Assembly (NCBI RefSeq): GCF_000472965.1
Contig: NZ_AXAU01000013.1
Coordinates: forward strand, 124,001 to 188,000
Direction of reading: 5' to 3'
DNA: 64,000 bases
Source of the DNA: Bradyrhizobium murdochi
Lineage (GTDB): Bacteria; Pseudomonadota; Alphaproteobacteria; Rhizobiales; Xanthobacteraceae
Shown: positions 43,111 through 52,047 of the stretch, piece by piece
How positions within the stretch are numbered: position 1 is the stretch's first letter
Layout: each line of letters begins with the position of its first letter
The notes under the pieces: model-generated
The model's input: only the letters and a program-made list of their open reading frames with translations
The model's database searches: none
Told to the model about the DNA's origin: nothing
Position numbers and translations under genes: made by a program

Positions 43111-44103
43111 ATGATCCGCTTGTTTGCCGGGCTGACCGTGCTCGCCTGCCTTGTCCACCCGGCCTTCGCAGGCCTCGATGCGGCGGCGGTCAACAACGCT
43201 GAGTTCAGGGGCAAGCCGCCGGCCAACGATAAGATCGATCCCACTGTCGTGAAAGCCCAGGTGCTGCTCGACCGCGCTAATTTTTCGCCGGGCGAGATCG
43301 ACGGCAAGCTCGGCGAGAACGCCCAGAAAGCCTTGCGGGCGTTCGCCGAAGCCAAAGGCCTCATCGTCAACAAGCAGCCGCTGACCCCGGAGGTCTGGAG
43401 CGCTTTGATCGCGACCAGCGCGGATGCCATCATCGTCGACTACAAGATCGCAGCGGCAGACGTGAAGGGGCCGTTCCTAAAGAAGCTCCCCGCCAGGATG
43501 GAAAACATGAAACGGCTGAAGGCGCTCGATTACACCAGCCCGCGCGAGGCCATCGCCGAGAAATTTCACATGAGCGAGGCGCTGCTCGCGGCCCTCAACC
43601 CCGGCAAGAAATTCGACCAGGCCGACCAGACGATCTCGGTAATCAATGTAGTGGCGAAAGAGACGAAACCAATTGCAACCCGTGTCGAGGTCGACAAGAG
43701 CTCCCAGACCGTGAAGGCGTTCGCGAATTCAGACCTGATTGCCTTCTTTCCCGCAACCGTCGGAAGCGAGGAAAAGCCGACCCCGAGCGGCGTGCTCAAG
43801 GTGACCTCGATCGATGCCCGCCCGCACTACCGCTACAACCCGGATTACAAGTTCAAGGAAGTCAGATCCAGGCGCGCCTTCATGATCAAGCCCGGGCCGA
43901 ACAACCCCGTCGGAACGCAGTGGATCGGACTTTCCGCGGAAGGCTACGGCATTCACGGCACGGCCAATCCGTCGAAGGTGAGCAAGGCGGAATCTCACGG
44001 CTGCGTGCGTCTCACCAATTGGGACGCCGACAGGCTGGCCAGGCTACTGAAGAAGGGCGTGGAGGTTGCTTTCATCGAGCGCGAGGTGGCCAACAGGAAG
44101 TGA
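43111..44103 (+). CDS. L,D-transpeptidase with peptidoglycan-binding-like domain
   Basis: This 330-residue periplasmic enzyme has a signal peptide (MIRLFAGLTVLACLVHPAFAG), a helical PG_binding_1-like module (VVKAQVLLDRANFSPGEIDGKLGENAQKALRAFAEAKGL), and a YkuD domain whose catalytic motif is seen as GIHGTANPSKVSKAESHGCVRLTN near residues 288-311 with the nucleophile Cys. It forms 3-3 crosslinks or attaches proteins to peptidoglycan. ATG at 43111 follows GGAGATTGCCG. Confidence 0.94.
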   Translation: MIRLFAGLTVLACLVHPAFAGLDAAAVNNAEFRGKPPANDKIDPTVVKAQVLLDRANFSPGEIDGKLGENAQKALRAFAEAKGLIVNKQPLTPEVWSALIATSADAIIVDYKIAAADVKGPFLKKLPARMENMKRLKALDYTSPREAIAEKFHMSEALLAALNPGKKFDQADQTISVINVVAKETKPIATRVEVDKSSQTVKAFANSDLIAFFPATVGSEEKPTPSGVLKVTSIDARPHYRYNPDYKFKEVRSRRAFMIKPGPNNPVGTQWIGLSAEGYGIHGTANPSKVSKAESHGCVRLTNWDADRLARLLKKGVEVAFIEREVANRK

Positions 44104-44159
44104 CGATGGTCGCCACCAACATCATTTGCAATGACGCATGTGAGCGGTGAATATGCGCC

Positions 44160-44936
44160 ATGTCATCTGCCTCGCTCCAGAACAATGTCCGACAGCTCTA
44201 CGTGGGTGCGACGCCGGAAGGCGTCCGTTTTCGCTACGCGCTGCTGACGTTCGATATCGTAACCGTCCTGTTCATCATCGCGACGTCGTTTTTCCCCTCC
44301 AACGACATCACGGAAATACTCGATGTCCTGTTCGGCATCGTGATCCTGGCGGATTTTTCCGCGCGGCTGCTCGTCAGCCGGCATCGAATGCTGGAGTTCA
44401 CACGCTTCTCGACATGGACGGATGTCGTCGCGATCATTTCGTTCCTGGCGCCGCTGGCCGGAGAGGCCGGTGGTTTTCTGCGGATCCTGCGAACGCTGCG
44501 GCTGCTGCGCGACTATCAGATGCTGGTGCGGCTGCGCCAGGACAGTTCATTCTTCCGGCGCAACGAGGAAGTGATCTTCGCGGTGACCAATCTGGCGGTC
44601 TTCATATTCGTGATGACTGCGATCGTCTATGAGACCCAAAAATTCCGTAACCCTCAGATATCGAATTATGCCGACGCGCTCTATTTCACCGTCACCGCGC
44701 TGACGACGACCGGCTTTGGCGACATCACCCTGCACGGGACTGTCGGCCGCATGATCTCGGTCGTCATCATGATTTTCGGAGTCACCCTGTTTTTCAATCT
44801 TGCCCGCGCGCTGCTCTCGCCCAACAAGGTGCGATTTGCTTGTCCAACCTGCGGATTACAGCGCCACGACAGCGATGCGGTTCACTGCAAGGCCTGCGGT
44901 ACGGTTTTGAATATTCCCGACGAAGGTTTGTCGTAG
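44160..44936 (+). CDS. Voltage-gated-type potassium channel with C-terminal zinc ribbon
   Basis: This 258-residue membrane protein has six transmembrane segments with an S4-like Arg series (LRILRTLRLLRDYQMLVRLRQD near residue 110) and a pore loop with selectivity filter TTTGFGD near 185. The C-terminus carries CPTCGLQRHDSDAVHCKACG (residues 229-248), two CxxC pairs of a short zinc ribbon. It may be a K+ or related cation channel; the ribbon could serve assembly or sensing. The gene stands alone, and ATG 44160 is used. Confidence 0.9.
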   Translation: MSSASLQNNVRQLYVGATPEGVRFRYALLTFDIVTVLFIIATSFFPSNDITEILDVLFGIVILADFSARLLVSRHRMLEFTRFSTWTDVVAIISFLAPLAGEAGGFLRILRTLRLLRDYQMLVRLRQDSSFFRRNEEVIFAVTNLAVFIFVMTAIVYETQKFRNPQISNYADALYFTVTALTTTGFGDITLHGTVGRMISVVIMIFGVTLFFNLARALLSPNKVRFACPTCGLQRHDSDAVHCKACGTVLNIPDEGLS

Positions 44937-44952
44937 CGCGGCTGCCACCGGA

Positions 44953-46263
44953 TCATTCGTCCGTGGCAAACGCGTCGTAAACCAGCTTCTTGAACGCGGG
45001 TGTGATGCGTCCACGTTCGTTCTGGGTCTGCTCCAGCAGGATGTAGATCATGTCCAGCTTCGGGTCGACACCGAAGTAAGTGCCGCTGCCGCTATCCCAT
45101 TTGAGTTCGCCGATCGAACCCGGCGGCGGCGGTTTGGCATTTCCCGGATCGGTGCGCACGGCAAAACCATAGCCGTAGCCAAAGCCATCTCCGGGAAAGT
45201 AGTAATAATCCCGCGCGACGCCGGAGCCAGGCCCGATATGGTCTGACGTCATCGACTTGAATGCGGCTGGGCTAAGGTAGCGTTTGCCATCGAGTTGCCC
45301 GCCGTTGAGGATCATCTGGGCAAAACGGGCATAGTCGTTGAGTGTCGAGACCAACCCGCCGCCGCCGGATTCCCATTCCGGATGGGCACGGCGTTCAGCC
45401 TCCGAAAGTTTCAGGATGGTATCGCTTGGCAGCGGCTCCGCCATCCGCGCGCGTTCGTCGGCACTTTCCAGCACGAATTTCGTGCTGGTCATGCCGAGCG
45501 GATCGAAGATGTGCTGCTTTTCAAACTGATAGAGTGTCTGCCCGGATACGATCTCGATGATGCGTCCGAGGACGTCGGTTGAATGTCCGTAACGCCAAAG
45601 CGTGCCGGGTTGTCGTGCCAGGGGCAATCTGGCGATGCGATCGGCAAACACCTTGTTGTCGTAACGCCCATCGAAAAGGCCCGATTCCGAATAGGCCTTC
45701 ATGATCAGCTTGCCGCCGATGTAATCGTACGTGATGCCCGACGTATGGCGTAGTAGATCCATGATGGTCACCGGCCGATCTGCCGGGACAAGCGTCAAAA
45801 CGTTCTTGCCGTCAAGCGTGTCGGAACCGACAAGTACCTTCGCGTCAGCAAACGCCGGAATGAATTTGGAGGCTGGATCCGCGGGCGAGAGCTTGCCTGC
45901 GTCGATCAACATCATCGCCGCGACACTGGTGATCGGCTTCGTCATCGAATGAAGCGCAAAGATCGTATCTGATGTCATCGGAGCCTTGGTCTCGACATCC
46001 TGAACGCCGAAACATTTCAGATAGACCGGCCTGCCGTGCTGCTGAATCAATACGACGGCGCCCGGCAACCGCCCCGTTGCAACTTCGTTATTGAAAAATT
46101 CAGTGATGCGTTCGAGCTTGCTCGGAGACGGCGCGGGGACTTTGGCCGCTTGGTCGGCTGCTGCCATGTCCGTCCAGATTGCCAATGACAAGGCCGCAGC
46201 AAAAAGTCGTTTGCCGCGAGATCCAGCGTTGCAATGCAATATCTGCCGGCTCGGCGTCTTCAT
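44953..46263 (-). CDS. Serine hydrolase of the beta-lactamase/esterase fold
   Basis: This 436-residue secreted protein has a signal-like N-terminus with a hydrophobic segment (LFAAALSLAIWTDMAAA) and the beta-lactamase class C/esterase core: SMTK (the nucleophile Ser-x-x-Lys in HSMTKPITS) and LWRYGHSTDVLG in the position of the second motif. It is probably an esterase or D-amino-peptidase-like enzyme rather than a true beta-lactamase. ATG at 46263 is preferred (GGGG upstream); the frame extends to 46356. Confidence 0.88.
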   Translation of the reverse strand: MKTPSRQILHCNAGSRGKRLFAAALSLAIWTDMAAADQAAKVPAPSPSKLERITEFFNNEVATGRLPGAVVLIQQHGRPVYLKCFGVQDVETKAPMTSDTIFALHSMTKPITSVAAMMLIDAGKLSPADPASKFIPAFADAKVLVGSDTLDGKNVLTLVPADRPVTIMDLLRHTSGITYDYIGGKLIMKAYSESGLFDGRYDNKVFADRIARLPLARQPGTLWRYGHSTDVLGRIIEIVSGQTLYQFEKQHIFDPLGMTSTKFVLESADERARMAEPLPSDTILKLSEAERRAHPEWESGGGGLVSTLNDYARFAQMILNGGQLDGKRYLSPAAFKSMTSDHIGPGSGVARDYYYFPGDGFGYGYGFAVRTDPGNAKPPPPGSIGELKWDSGSGTYFGVDPKLDMIYILLEQTQNERGRITPAFKKLVYDAFATDE

Positions 46264-46539
46264 TTTGATTTGCCCCGCGGACCGACTGATTTGCCGGAGA
46301 ATTCGACCAACTGTCGAATGACTAGCATGTCGCGCACTCTGTCGCCACGTGGGCAATTGCTCCCAAGCGCGATGATGGGCGCAGCCTCCTGACAGACATG
46401 CATTGGACGAGGTGATGCCATTTTCGGCTGCAAGCTTGAGCAGAGAGCAGAATCGAAGCTCTCGTAACCAGGTGCGGACTTGGTTAACCTCAGGTTGCCA
46501 GGCCGGATCAACGGCCGGCGAACAGATTGGGAGGATGCG

Positions 46540-47781
46540 ATGACACGCCAGGAGCGGCGCGATCCAGAACAGCAGCGCGATCCAGAAGTGACGATTTCAC
46601 GACGAACGCTTGTCCACGGCTTGGCCGCCTGCGCCGGCGCGACGGTGGCAGGAGCAAGCGGCGCGCTGGCCCAGACTGGTCCTGTGGCGCCGCCGTCAAC
46701 AGTCACCAGCCCGCCGCGCGATTTCAGTCCGCGCGGTGCCCCCACCACCTATTTCTGGGACCCCGACATCATCGCCGTCGATCCATCCTTCAACAATCTC
46801 GCCCAGCCCAATACGGCGATCAAGCGCCTCTATACCGGCCTGTTGTGGGCCGAAGGCCCCGCCTGGAGCGCGCAGGGACGCTATCTCCTGTGGAGCGACA
46901 TTCCCAATAACAGGCAGATGCGATGGTCGGAGGATGACGGTCATGTCAGCGTCTTCCGTACGCCGTCCAACAACAGTAACGGCAACTCGTTTGATTTCCA
47001 GGGACGACAGCTCTCCTGCGAGCATCTCACCCGGCGCGTCGTGCGCTATGAGCATGACGGCACCGCGACCGTGCTGGCTGATTCCTATAACGGCAAGAAG
47101 CTGAACTCGCCGAACGACGTCGTCGCGCATCCGGACGGCAGCTACTGGTTCACCGATCCGCCCTATGGTGGCATGCTCTATGAGGGTGAGCCTGACGTCG
47201 CGGGTGGGCCGAGCAATCCTGCCGGCAAGCTCAATCCGCGGATCGGTCAGCCGGCAGGCTTCGTGCCGGGCAAGCGCGAACTGCCGACCAACTGCTATCG
47301 CATCGATCCATCCGGCCGTGTCGACCTCGTCGTGACCGAGGAACAGGTGCCCGATCCCAACGGCCTCTGCTTCTCGCCCGACTACAAAAAGCTGTATGTC
47401 GCCTCTACCGGCAAGGGGCCGGGCGACACCGGTCCGGGCGGCAAGGGCGACATGTTCGTGTTCGACGTCGGCACCGACAACAAGCTGACCAACCACAAGC
47501 GGTTCAGCGATTTCATGGTCGACGGCGTGAAGTGCGGACCGGACGGCGTGCGCTGCGACGTCAACGGCAATGTCTGGTGCTCCAGCAATGCCGGCCGCGC
47601 CGTCGGCTACAGCGGCGTGACGGTATGGTCCCCGGAGGGCAAGCTGATCGGCCGCATCCGTTTGCCCGAAGTGTGCGGCAACATCTGCTTCGGCGGCCCC
47701 AAGCGTAACCGCCTGTTCATGGCCGCGAGCCAGTCGCTCTACGCCGTGTACACGGCAACGCAGGGTGCCGGTCCGGGCTGA
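46540..47781 (+). CDS. SMP-30/gluconolactonase family protein, Tat-exported
   Basis: This 413-residue six-bladed beta-propeller protein has a twin-arginine signal (SRRTLVHGLAACAGATVAGASGALAQ), placing it in the periplasm. The metal-binding residues fall in LLWAEGPAWSAQGRYLLWSDIPNNRQMRW (Glu), LNSPNDVVAHPDGSYWFTDPPYGG and VDGVKCGPDGVRCDVNGNVWCSS. It probably hydrolyses a lactone. ATG at 46540 follows GGGAGG; a 20-residue longer form from 46480 is possible. Confidence 0.9.
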   Translation: MTRQERRDPEQQRDPEVTISRRTLVHGLAACAGATVAGASGALAQTGPVAPPSTVTSPPRDFSPRGAPTTYFWDPDIIAVDPSFNNLAQPNTAIKRLYTGLLWAEGPAWSAQGRYLLWSDIPNNRQMRWSEDDGHVSVFRTPSNNSNGNSFDFQGRQLSCEHLTRRVVRYEHDGTATVLADSYNGKKLNSPNDVVAHPDGSYWFTDPPYGGMLYEGEPDVAGGPSNPAGKLNPRIGQPAGFVPGKRELPTNCYRIDPSGRVDLVVTEEQVPDPNGLCFSPDYKKLYVASTGKGPGDTGPGGKGDMFVFDVGTDNKLTNHKRFSDFMVDGVKCGPDGVRCDVNGNVWCSSNAGRAVGYSGVTVWSPEGKLIGRIRLPEVCGNICFGGPKRNRLFMAASQSLYAVYTATQGAGPG

Positions 47782-47801
47782 TCGGCTAGCCTTGCTCACG
47801 A

Positions 47802-47841
47802 CGTCATTCCGGGCCCTCGCTTCGCGAGCCCCGGAATGACG
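47802..47841. repeat. Nested palindromic repeat downstream of the SMP-30 gene
   Basis: CGTCATTCCGG (47802-47812) and CCGGAATGACG (47831-47841) pair perfectly, and inside lies CTCGC-TTC-GCGAG (47816-47828). The CGTCATT core resembles the other palindromic elements here. It may contribute to termination of the SMP-30 gene. Confidence 0.75.
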
Positions 47842-47975
47842 AGAGGGCGATTCATTAAAATTTGCTGCAAATTGGCAACCGCCAACCAACCGCTCCGGCA
47901 AAAGTTGGGCACGCTTAAACTGAGCGTTTATTGCGAACGGACCACCCTTCTTCGCAGGAAGGGACTCGTCCACCA

Positions 47976-48242
47976 ATGCCCATATTCAAATATTTTACCA
48001 TCGTAGGATCGACACTGCTCATATTCCTGTTTGTTTCGAACGCTTACCTCACCGACGACGAAAGCAATTTGCGCTTCGATGGATCGCTATACGGGAGCGC
48101 GCTTTACGCGCCTCGCGTGGCAGAAACCCAAGCGACCACGGAGCTTCGCTTTACCCGCGATGTCACGCCTGCCGTTCGCGTCAGGGAAGTATTTGCCGTG
48201 TTCGTCCCCAATGAGCGACGCCGCAACAAGCGGGATTCATAA
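47976..48242 (+). CDS. Small hypothetical protein with N-terminal membrane helix
   Basis: This 88-residue protein has an N-terminal hydrophobic segment (FTIVGSTLLIFLFVSNAYL) that is either a signal anchor or an uncleaved signal, then a polar tail ending NERRRNKRDS. No domain is recognised. ATG at 47976 lies about 15 bases after AGGAAGGG, a somewhat long spacing. It is flanked by repeats and stands alone. Confidence 0.65.
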   Translation: MPIFKYFTIVGSTLLIFLFVSNAYLTDDESNLRFDGSLYGSALYAPRVAETQATTELRFTRDVTPAVRVREVFAVFVPNERRRNKRDS

Positions 48243-48494
48243 CACCGGTGCGCCCGCGGTTGAGACCGATGGGCACTCCGGAGCGGCATCCCTCCGGCGA
48301 CGTTGCCGGTCTCTAAGCGACAGATAATGCAGGCATTTTGGAACGGGCCCGGGCCTCCGCCGTTATCTCCAAGTTCAGTTTCGCTTCATTTCCCGATGCG
48401 AAGCGTCTCCGAAACCCGTGCTTTTCAGCTAGGATGAACCCATGTTTGGTATAGGTGAGGCGAGACGTTGCGTCCCGATCATGAGGAGGTCGCC

Positions 48495-50762
48495 ATGAGC
48501 TTCCGCCGCGATTTCATTAGCAAACCGATCTTCGCTTTCGCGCGCGGCGCTATGCCCGCGATGTCCGATACCGAGCGCGAGGCGCTGGAGGCGGGCGATG
48601 TCTGGTGGGACGCCGATCTCTTCACCGGCAATCCGGATTGGTCGAAATTGCTGGCTGTCGCGCCGGCGACGCTGACTGAAGAAGAAAAGGCCTTCCTCAA
48701 CGGTCCCGTCGACGAGCTTTGCGCCATGCTCGACGAGTGGAAGATCAATTGGGAATGGCGCGACCTTCCGCCGGAGGTATGGTCCTTCATCAAGCGCCAC
48801 AAGTTCTTCGGCATGATCATTCCGAAGGAATTTGGCGGGCTCGGCTTCTCGCCTTATGCGCATTCGGAAGTGGTGCGAAAGCTTTCGTCGCGCTCGCTGA
48901 CCGCAGCCGTCACCGTGATGGTGCCGAATTCGCTCGGACCCGGCGAGTTGTTGATGCGCTTCGGTACCAAGGAGCAGCAGGATAGATGGCTGCCGCGGCT
49001 CGCCGAAGGCGCCGAGATTCCTTGCTTCGGCCTGACCAGCCCTGAAGCCGGCTCGGACGCGGCCTCGATGGTCGACACCGGGATCATCTGCAAGGGCAAT
49101 TTCGAGGGCCAGGAAGTCATCGGCCTGCGCCTGAACTGGCACAAGCGTTACATCACGCTCGGTCCCGTCGCGACGCTGCTCGGTCTCGCTTTCAAGGCCT
49201 ATGATCCCGATCATCTCGTGGGCCAGCAGGAAGAGCTCGGTATTACGGTCGCCCTGATCCCGACCCATCTGCCCGGCGTCGAGATCGGCCGCCGCCATCT
49301 GCCGGCGATGCAGATGTTCCAGAACGGTCCGAACTGGGGTCGCGACGTGTTCATTCCGATGGACTACATCATCGGAGGGCAGGAGCGGCTGGGCCAGGGC
49401 TGGAAGATGCTGATGACGGCATTGGCTGCTGGCCGCGGCATCTCGCTGCCGTCGCTGTCGGCCGCGGGGGCGGCGTATGCGGCGCGCACCACCGGCGCCT
49501 ATGCCCGCATCCGCGAGCAGTTCGGCATCTCCATCGGCAAATTCGAAGGCATCGAGGAGCCGCTCGCGCGCATCGCCGGCACCGCCTATCTGCTCGATGC
49601 CGCGCGGCGGCTGACCTGCGCGGCGCTCAACCAGGGGCATCATCCCGCCGTCATCTCCGGCATCATGAAGCTGCACGCCACCGAGCGGATGCGGATCGTG
49701 ATCGACGACGCCATGGATATCCATGGCGGCAAGGCCGTGATCGACGGACCGCAGAACTACATGGGCAGCCTCTATCGCGCGGTGCCGGTCGGCATCACCG
49801 TTGAAGGCGCCAATATCCTCACGCGAAATCTCATCGTGTTTGGGCAAGGTGCGATCCGCGCTCATCCATTCCTGCTCGACGAAATGAATGCGCTGGGTGA
49901 AGCCGATCGTGCTAAGGGCTTGGAAGCCTTCGACAAGGCGTTCTGGAGTCATGTCGGCCACAGCTTCAAGACCATGTTCCGTGCCTGGGCCAGGTGCTGG
50001 ACCTTCGGCCTGTTTGCGCCAGCGCCCGATGCCGGCGAGGCGACGCGGTTCTACCGCCAGCTCTCGCGCTACTCCGCAGGCTTCGCGCTGTGCGCCGACA
50101 TGGCGCTGTTGACGCTTGGCGGCGCGCTCAAACGCAAGGAAATGCTCTCGGCCCGGTTCGGCGACATTCTGTCCGAACTGTATCTGCTGTCCGCCGCACT
50201 AAAGCGCTGGCAGGACGAGGGACGGCAGAAGGAAGATTTCGCCGCGCTCGAATGGTGCATGGCGAGCGGCTTCAAGACCATCGAGAACCGCTTTGCCGAA
50301 ATTCTGGCCAACCTGCCGAACCGGTTTGTCGCTGTGATCCTGAAATTCCTGATCCAGCCGTTCGGTGCGCGCGTGCTCGGCCCGTCCGACCGCGTCGTGC
50401 ATCAATGCGCGCAGCTCGTGCTGGAGCCATCGGCCGCGCGCGACCGGCTCACCTCCGACCTGTCAGCCGTCGATGATGATGGCGGCATCGCCCGGCTGGA
50501 GAAGGCGTTCCGGCTGGTGGCGGCTGCGGACGACGTCGCAAAGCAGATGCGCGCCGCGCGGCTGCATGACTGGAAAGAGGCGGTGAAAAAGGGTGTCATC
50601 ACTCAGGCCCAGGGCGAGAAGCTGCAGGCTGCACATGAAGCCGTTGCCAAGGTGATCGAGGTCGACGATTTCGCGCCCGAGGCGTTGTCGCCGATTTACA
50701 GCAAGGGGGCCGACGTGCATCAGTTCTTCCAGGAACTGGGTGAACAGAGGGCTGCAAGCTGA
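48495..50762 (+). CDS. fadE: Acyl-CoA dehydrogenase, FadE-like
   Basis: This 755-residue flavoprotein catalyses the first step of fatty acid beta-oxidation. It has the acyl-CoA dehydrogenase domains (FFGMIIPKEFGGLGFSPYAH; CFGLTSPEAGSDAASMVDTG; DDAMDIHGGKAVIDGPQNYMGSLYR with the expected region for the catalytic Glu) and the long C-terminal extension of the FadE type (DUF1974). The ATG follows GAGGAGGT. The stop overlaps the next gene by one base (TGATG), and the following genes complete the pathway. Confidence 0.92.
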   Translation: MSFRRDFISKPIFAFARGAMPAMSDTEREALEAGDVWWDADLFTGNPDWSKLLAVAPATLTEEEKAFLNGPVDELCAMLDEWKINWEWRDLPPEVWSFIKRHKFFGMIIPKEFGGLGFSPYAHSEVVRKLSSRSLTAAVTVMVPNSLGPGELLMRFGTKEQQDRWLPRLAEGAEIPCFGLTSPEAGSDAASMVDTGIICKGNFEGQEVIGLRLNWHKRYITLGPVATLLGLAFKAYDPDHLVGQQEELGITVALIPTHLPGVEIGRRHLPAMQMFQNGPNWGRDVFIPMDYIIGGQERLGQGWKMLMTALAAGRGISLPSLSAAGAAYAARTTGAYARIREQFGISIGKFEGIEEPLARIAGTAYLLDAARRLTCAALNQGHHPAVISGIMKLHATERMRIVIDDAMDIHGGKAVIDGPQNYMGSLYRAVPVGITVEGANILTRNLIVFGQGAIRAHPFLLDEMNALGEADRAKGLEAFDKAFWSHVGHSFKTMFRAWARCWTFGLFAPAPDAGEATRFYRQLSRYSAGFALCADMALLTLGGALKRKEMLSARFGDILSELYLLSAALKRWQDEGRQKEDFAALEWCMASGFKTIENRFAEILANLPNRFVAVILKFLIQPFGARVLGPSDRVVHQCAQLVLEPSAARDRLTSDLSAVDDDGGIARLEKAFRLVAAADDVAKQMRAARLHDWKEAVKKGVITQAQGEKLQAAHEAVAKVIEVDDFAPEALSPIYSKGADVHQFFQELGEQRAAS

Positions 50763-52045
50763 TGGCGCGACCGGTCTTTATCGTCGACGGTAGCCGGACG
50801 CCGTTCTTGAAAGCGCGCTCCGGCCCCGGGCCCTTCACGCCGGTCGATCTCGCCGTGCAATGCGGCCGACCGCTGTTGGCGCGGCAATCCTTTGCGCCAT
50901 CGGCGTTCGATCAGGTCATTCTCGGCTGCGTCAACGTCATCGCCGACGAGATGAATCCGGCCCGTGTCGCCGCGCTGCGGCTCGGCATGGGCGAGAAGAT
51001 GGTCGCCTTCACCGTGCAGATCAATTGCGGCTCCGGCATGCAGTCGATCGACACCGGCTATCGTTACATCCGCGAGGGCGTCTCCGACCTGATCCTGGCA
51101 GGCGGCGCCGAAGCGCTGAGCCATGCCCCGCTGGTCTGGCCGCAACAGGGCGTGCGCTGGTTCGCAGGGCTTGCAGGGGCAAAAGGCATCGGCGCGAAAG
51201 TTATGGCGGCGCTGAAAGTGAAGCCCGGCTATTTCAAGCCGATCATCGGGCTTGAGCGCGGCCTGACCGATCCCATCACCGAACTCAATATGGGTCAGAC
51301 CGCCGAGGTGGTCGGCCATCTCTTCGGCATCACCCGCGCGCAGTCGGATGCCTATGCTGCCGAAAGTCACAAGCGACTCGCAAAGGCGCAATCGCAGGGC
51401 TGGCTCAAAGACGAAGTAGAGACCGCATTCGCGCGCGACGGAAAGTTCTACGACCACGACGACGGCGTGCGGCCGGACTCGACACCGGAGAGCTTGGCAA
51501 AGCTGAAGCCGGTGTTCGAGCGTCCGTGGGGTAAGGTCACCGCCGGCAATTCCTCGCAGATCACCGATGGCGCGTCCTGGGTGATCCTGGCTTCCGAAGA
51601 GGCCGTCGCCAAGCACGGCCTGACGCCGAAGGCGGTCATCCTCGACAGCCAGTGGTCGGCGCTCGATCCCGGCATCATGGGTCTCGGGCCGGTGCTGTCG
51701 GCGACGGAGCTTCTCAAGCGCAACAAGCTGACGCTTTCCGATATCGAGAGCTGGGAATTGAACGAGGCGTTTGCGACCCAGGTACTGGGCTGCCTCGCCG
51801 CCTGGAACGACGAAAAATTCTGCAAGGAGATTCTCGGCCTCGACGGCGCGGCAGGCGAGCTCGATCAGACAAAGTTGAACGTCGATGGCGGCGCGATCAG
51901 CCTCGGCCATCCCGTGGGCTGCAGCGGCAACCGCATCGTGCTGCATTTGGTCAACGCCATGAAGCGATTGGGCACCAGGCGCGGCATCGCCACCGAATGT
52001 ATCGGCGGCGGGCAGGGCGGCGCGATGTTGATAGAGACGGTGTGA
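50762..52045 (+). CDS. Acetyl-CoA C-acyltransferase (thiolase)
   Basis: This 427-residue thiolase cleaves 3-ketoacyl-CoA in beta-oxidation. The active-site Cys is in QINCGSGMQS near residue 89, and the C-terminal motifs GGAISLGHPVGCSGNRIVLHL and CIGGGQGGAMLIETV contain the other catalytic residues. It is coupled to the FadE-like gene by a one-base overlap and is followed by the multifunctional FadJ-like gene two bases after its stop. Whether it is the FadA or FadI type is not decided. Confidence 0.94.
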   Translation: MARPVFIVDGSRTPFLKARSGPGPFTPVDLAVQCGRPLLARQSFAPSAFDQVILGCVNVIADEMNPARVAALRLGMGEKMVAFTVQINCGSGMQSIDTGYRYIREGVSDLILAGGAEALSHAPLVWPQQGVRWFAGLAGAKGIGAKVMAALKVKPGYFKPIIGLERGLTDPITELNMGQTAEVVGHLFGITRAQSDAYAAESHKRLAKAQSQGWLKDEVETAFARDGKFYDHDDGVRPDSTPESLAKLKPVFERPWGKVTAGNSSQITDGASWVILASEEAVAKHGLTPKAVILDSQWSALDPGIMGLGPVLSATELLKRNKLTLSDIESWELNEAFATQVLGCLAAWNDEKFCKEILGLDGAAGELDQTKLNVDGGAISLGHPVGCSGNRIVLHLVNAMKRLGTRRGIATECIGGGQGGAMLIETV

Positions 52046-52047
52046 GC

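Noticed and set aside
48429..49961. 510-codon minus-strand frame across the acyl-CoA dehydrogenase gene
   Set aside because: The plus-strand FadE-like protein is clearly homologous to a known family, while the antisense frame shows no domain.
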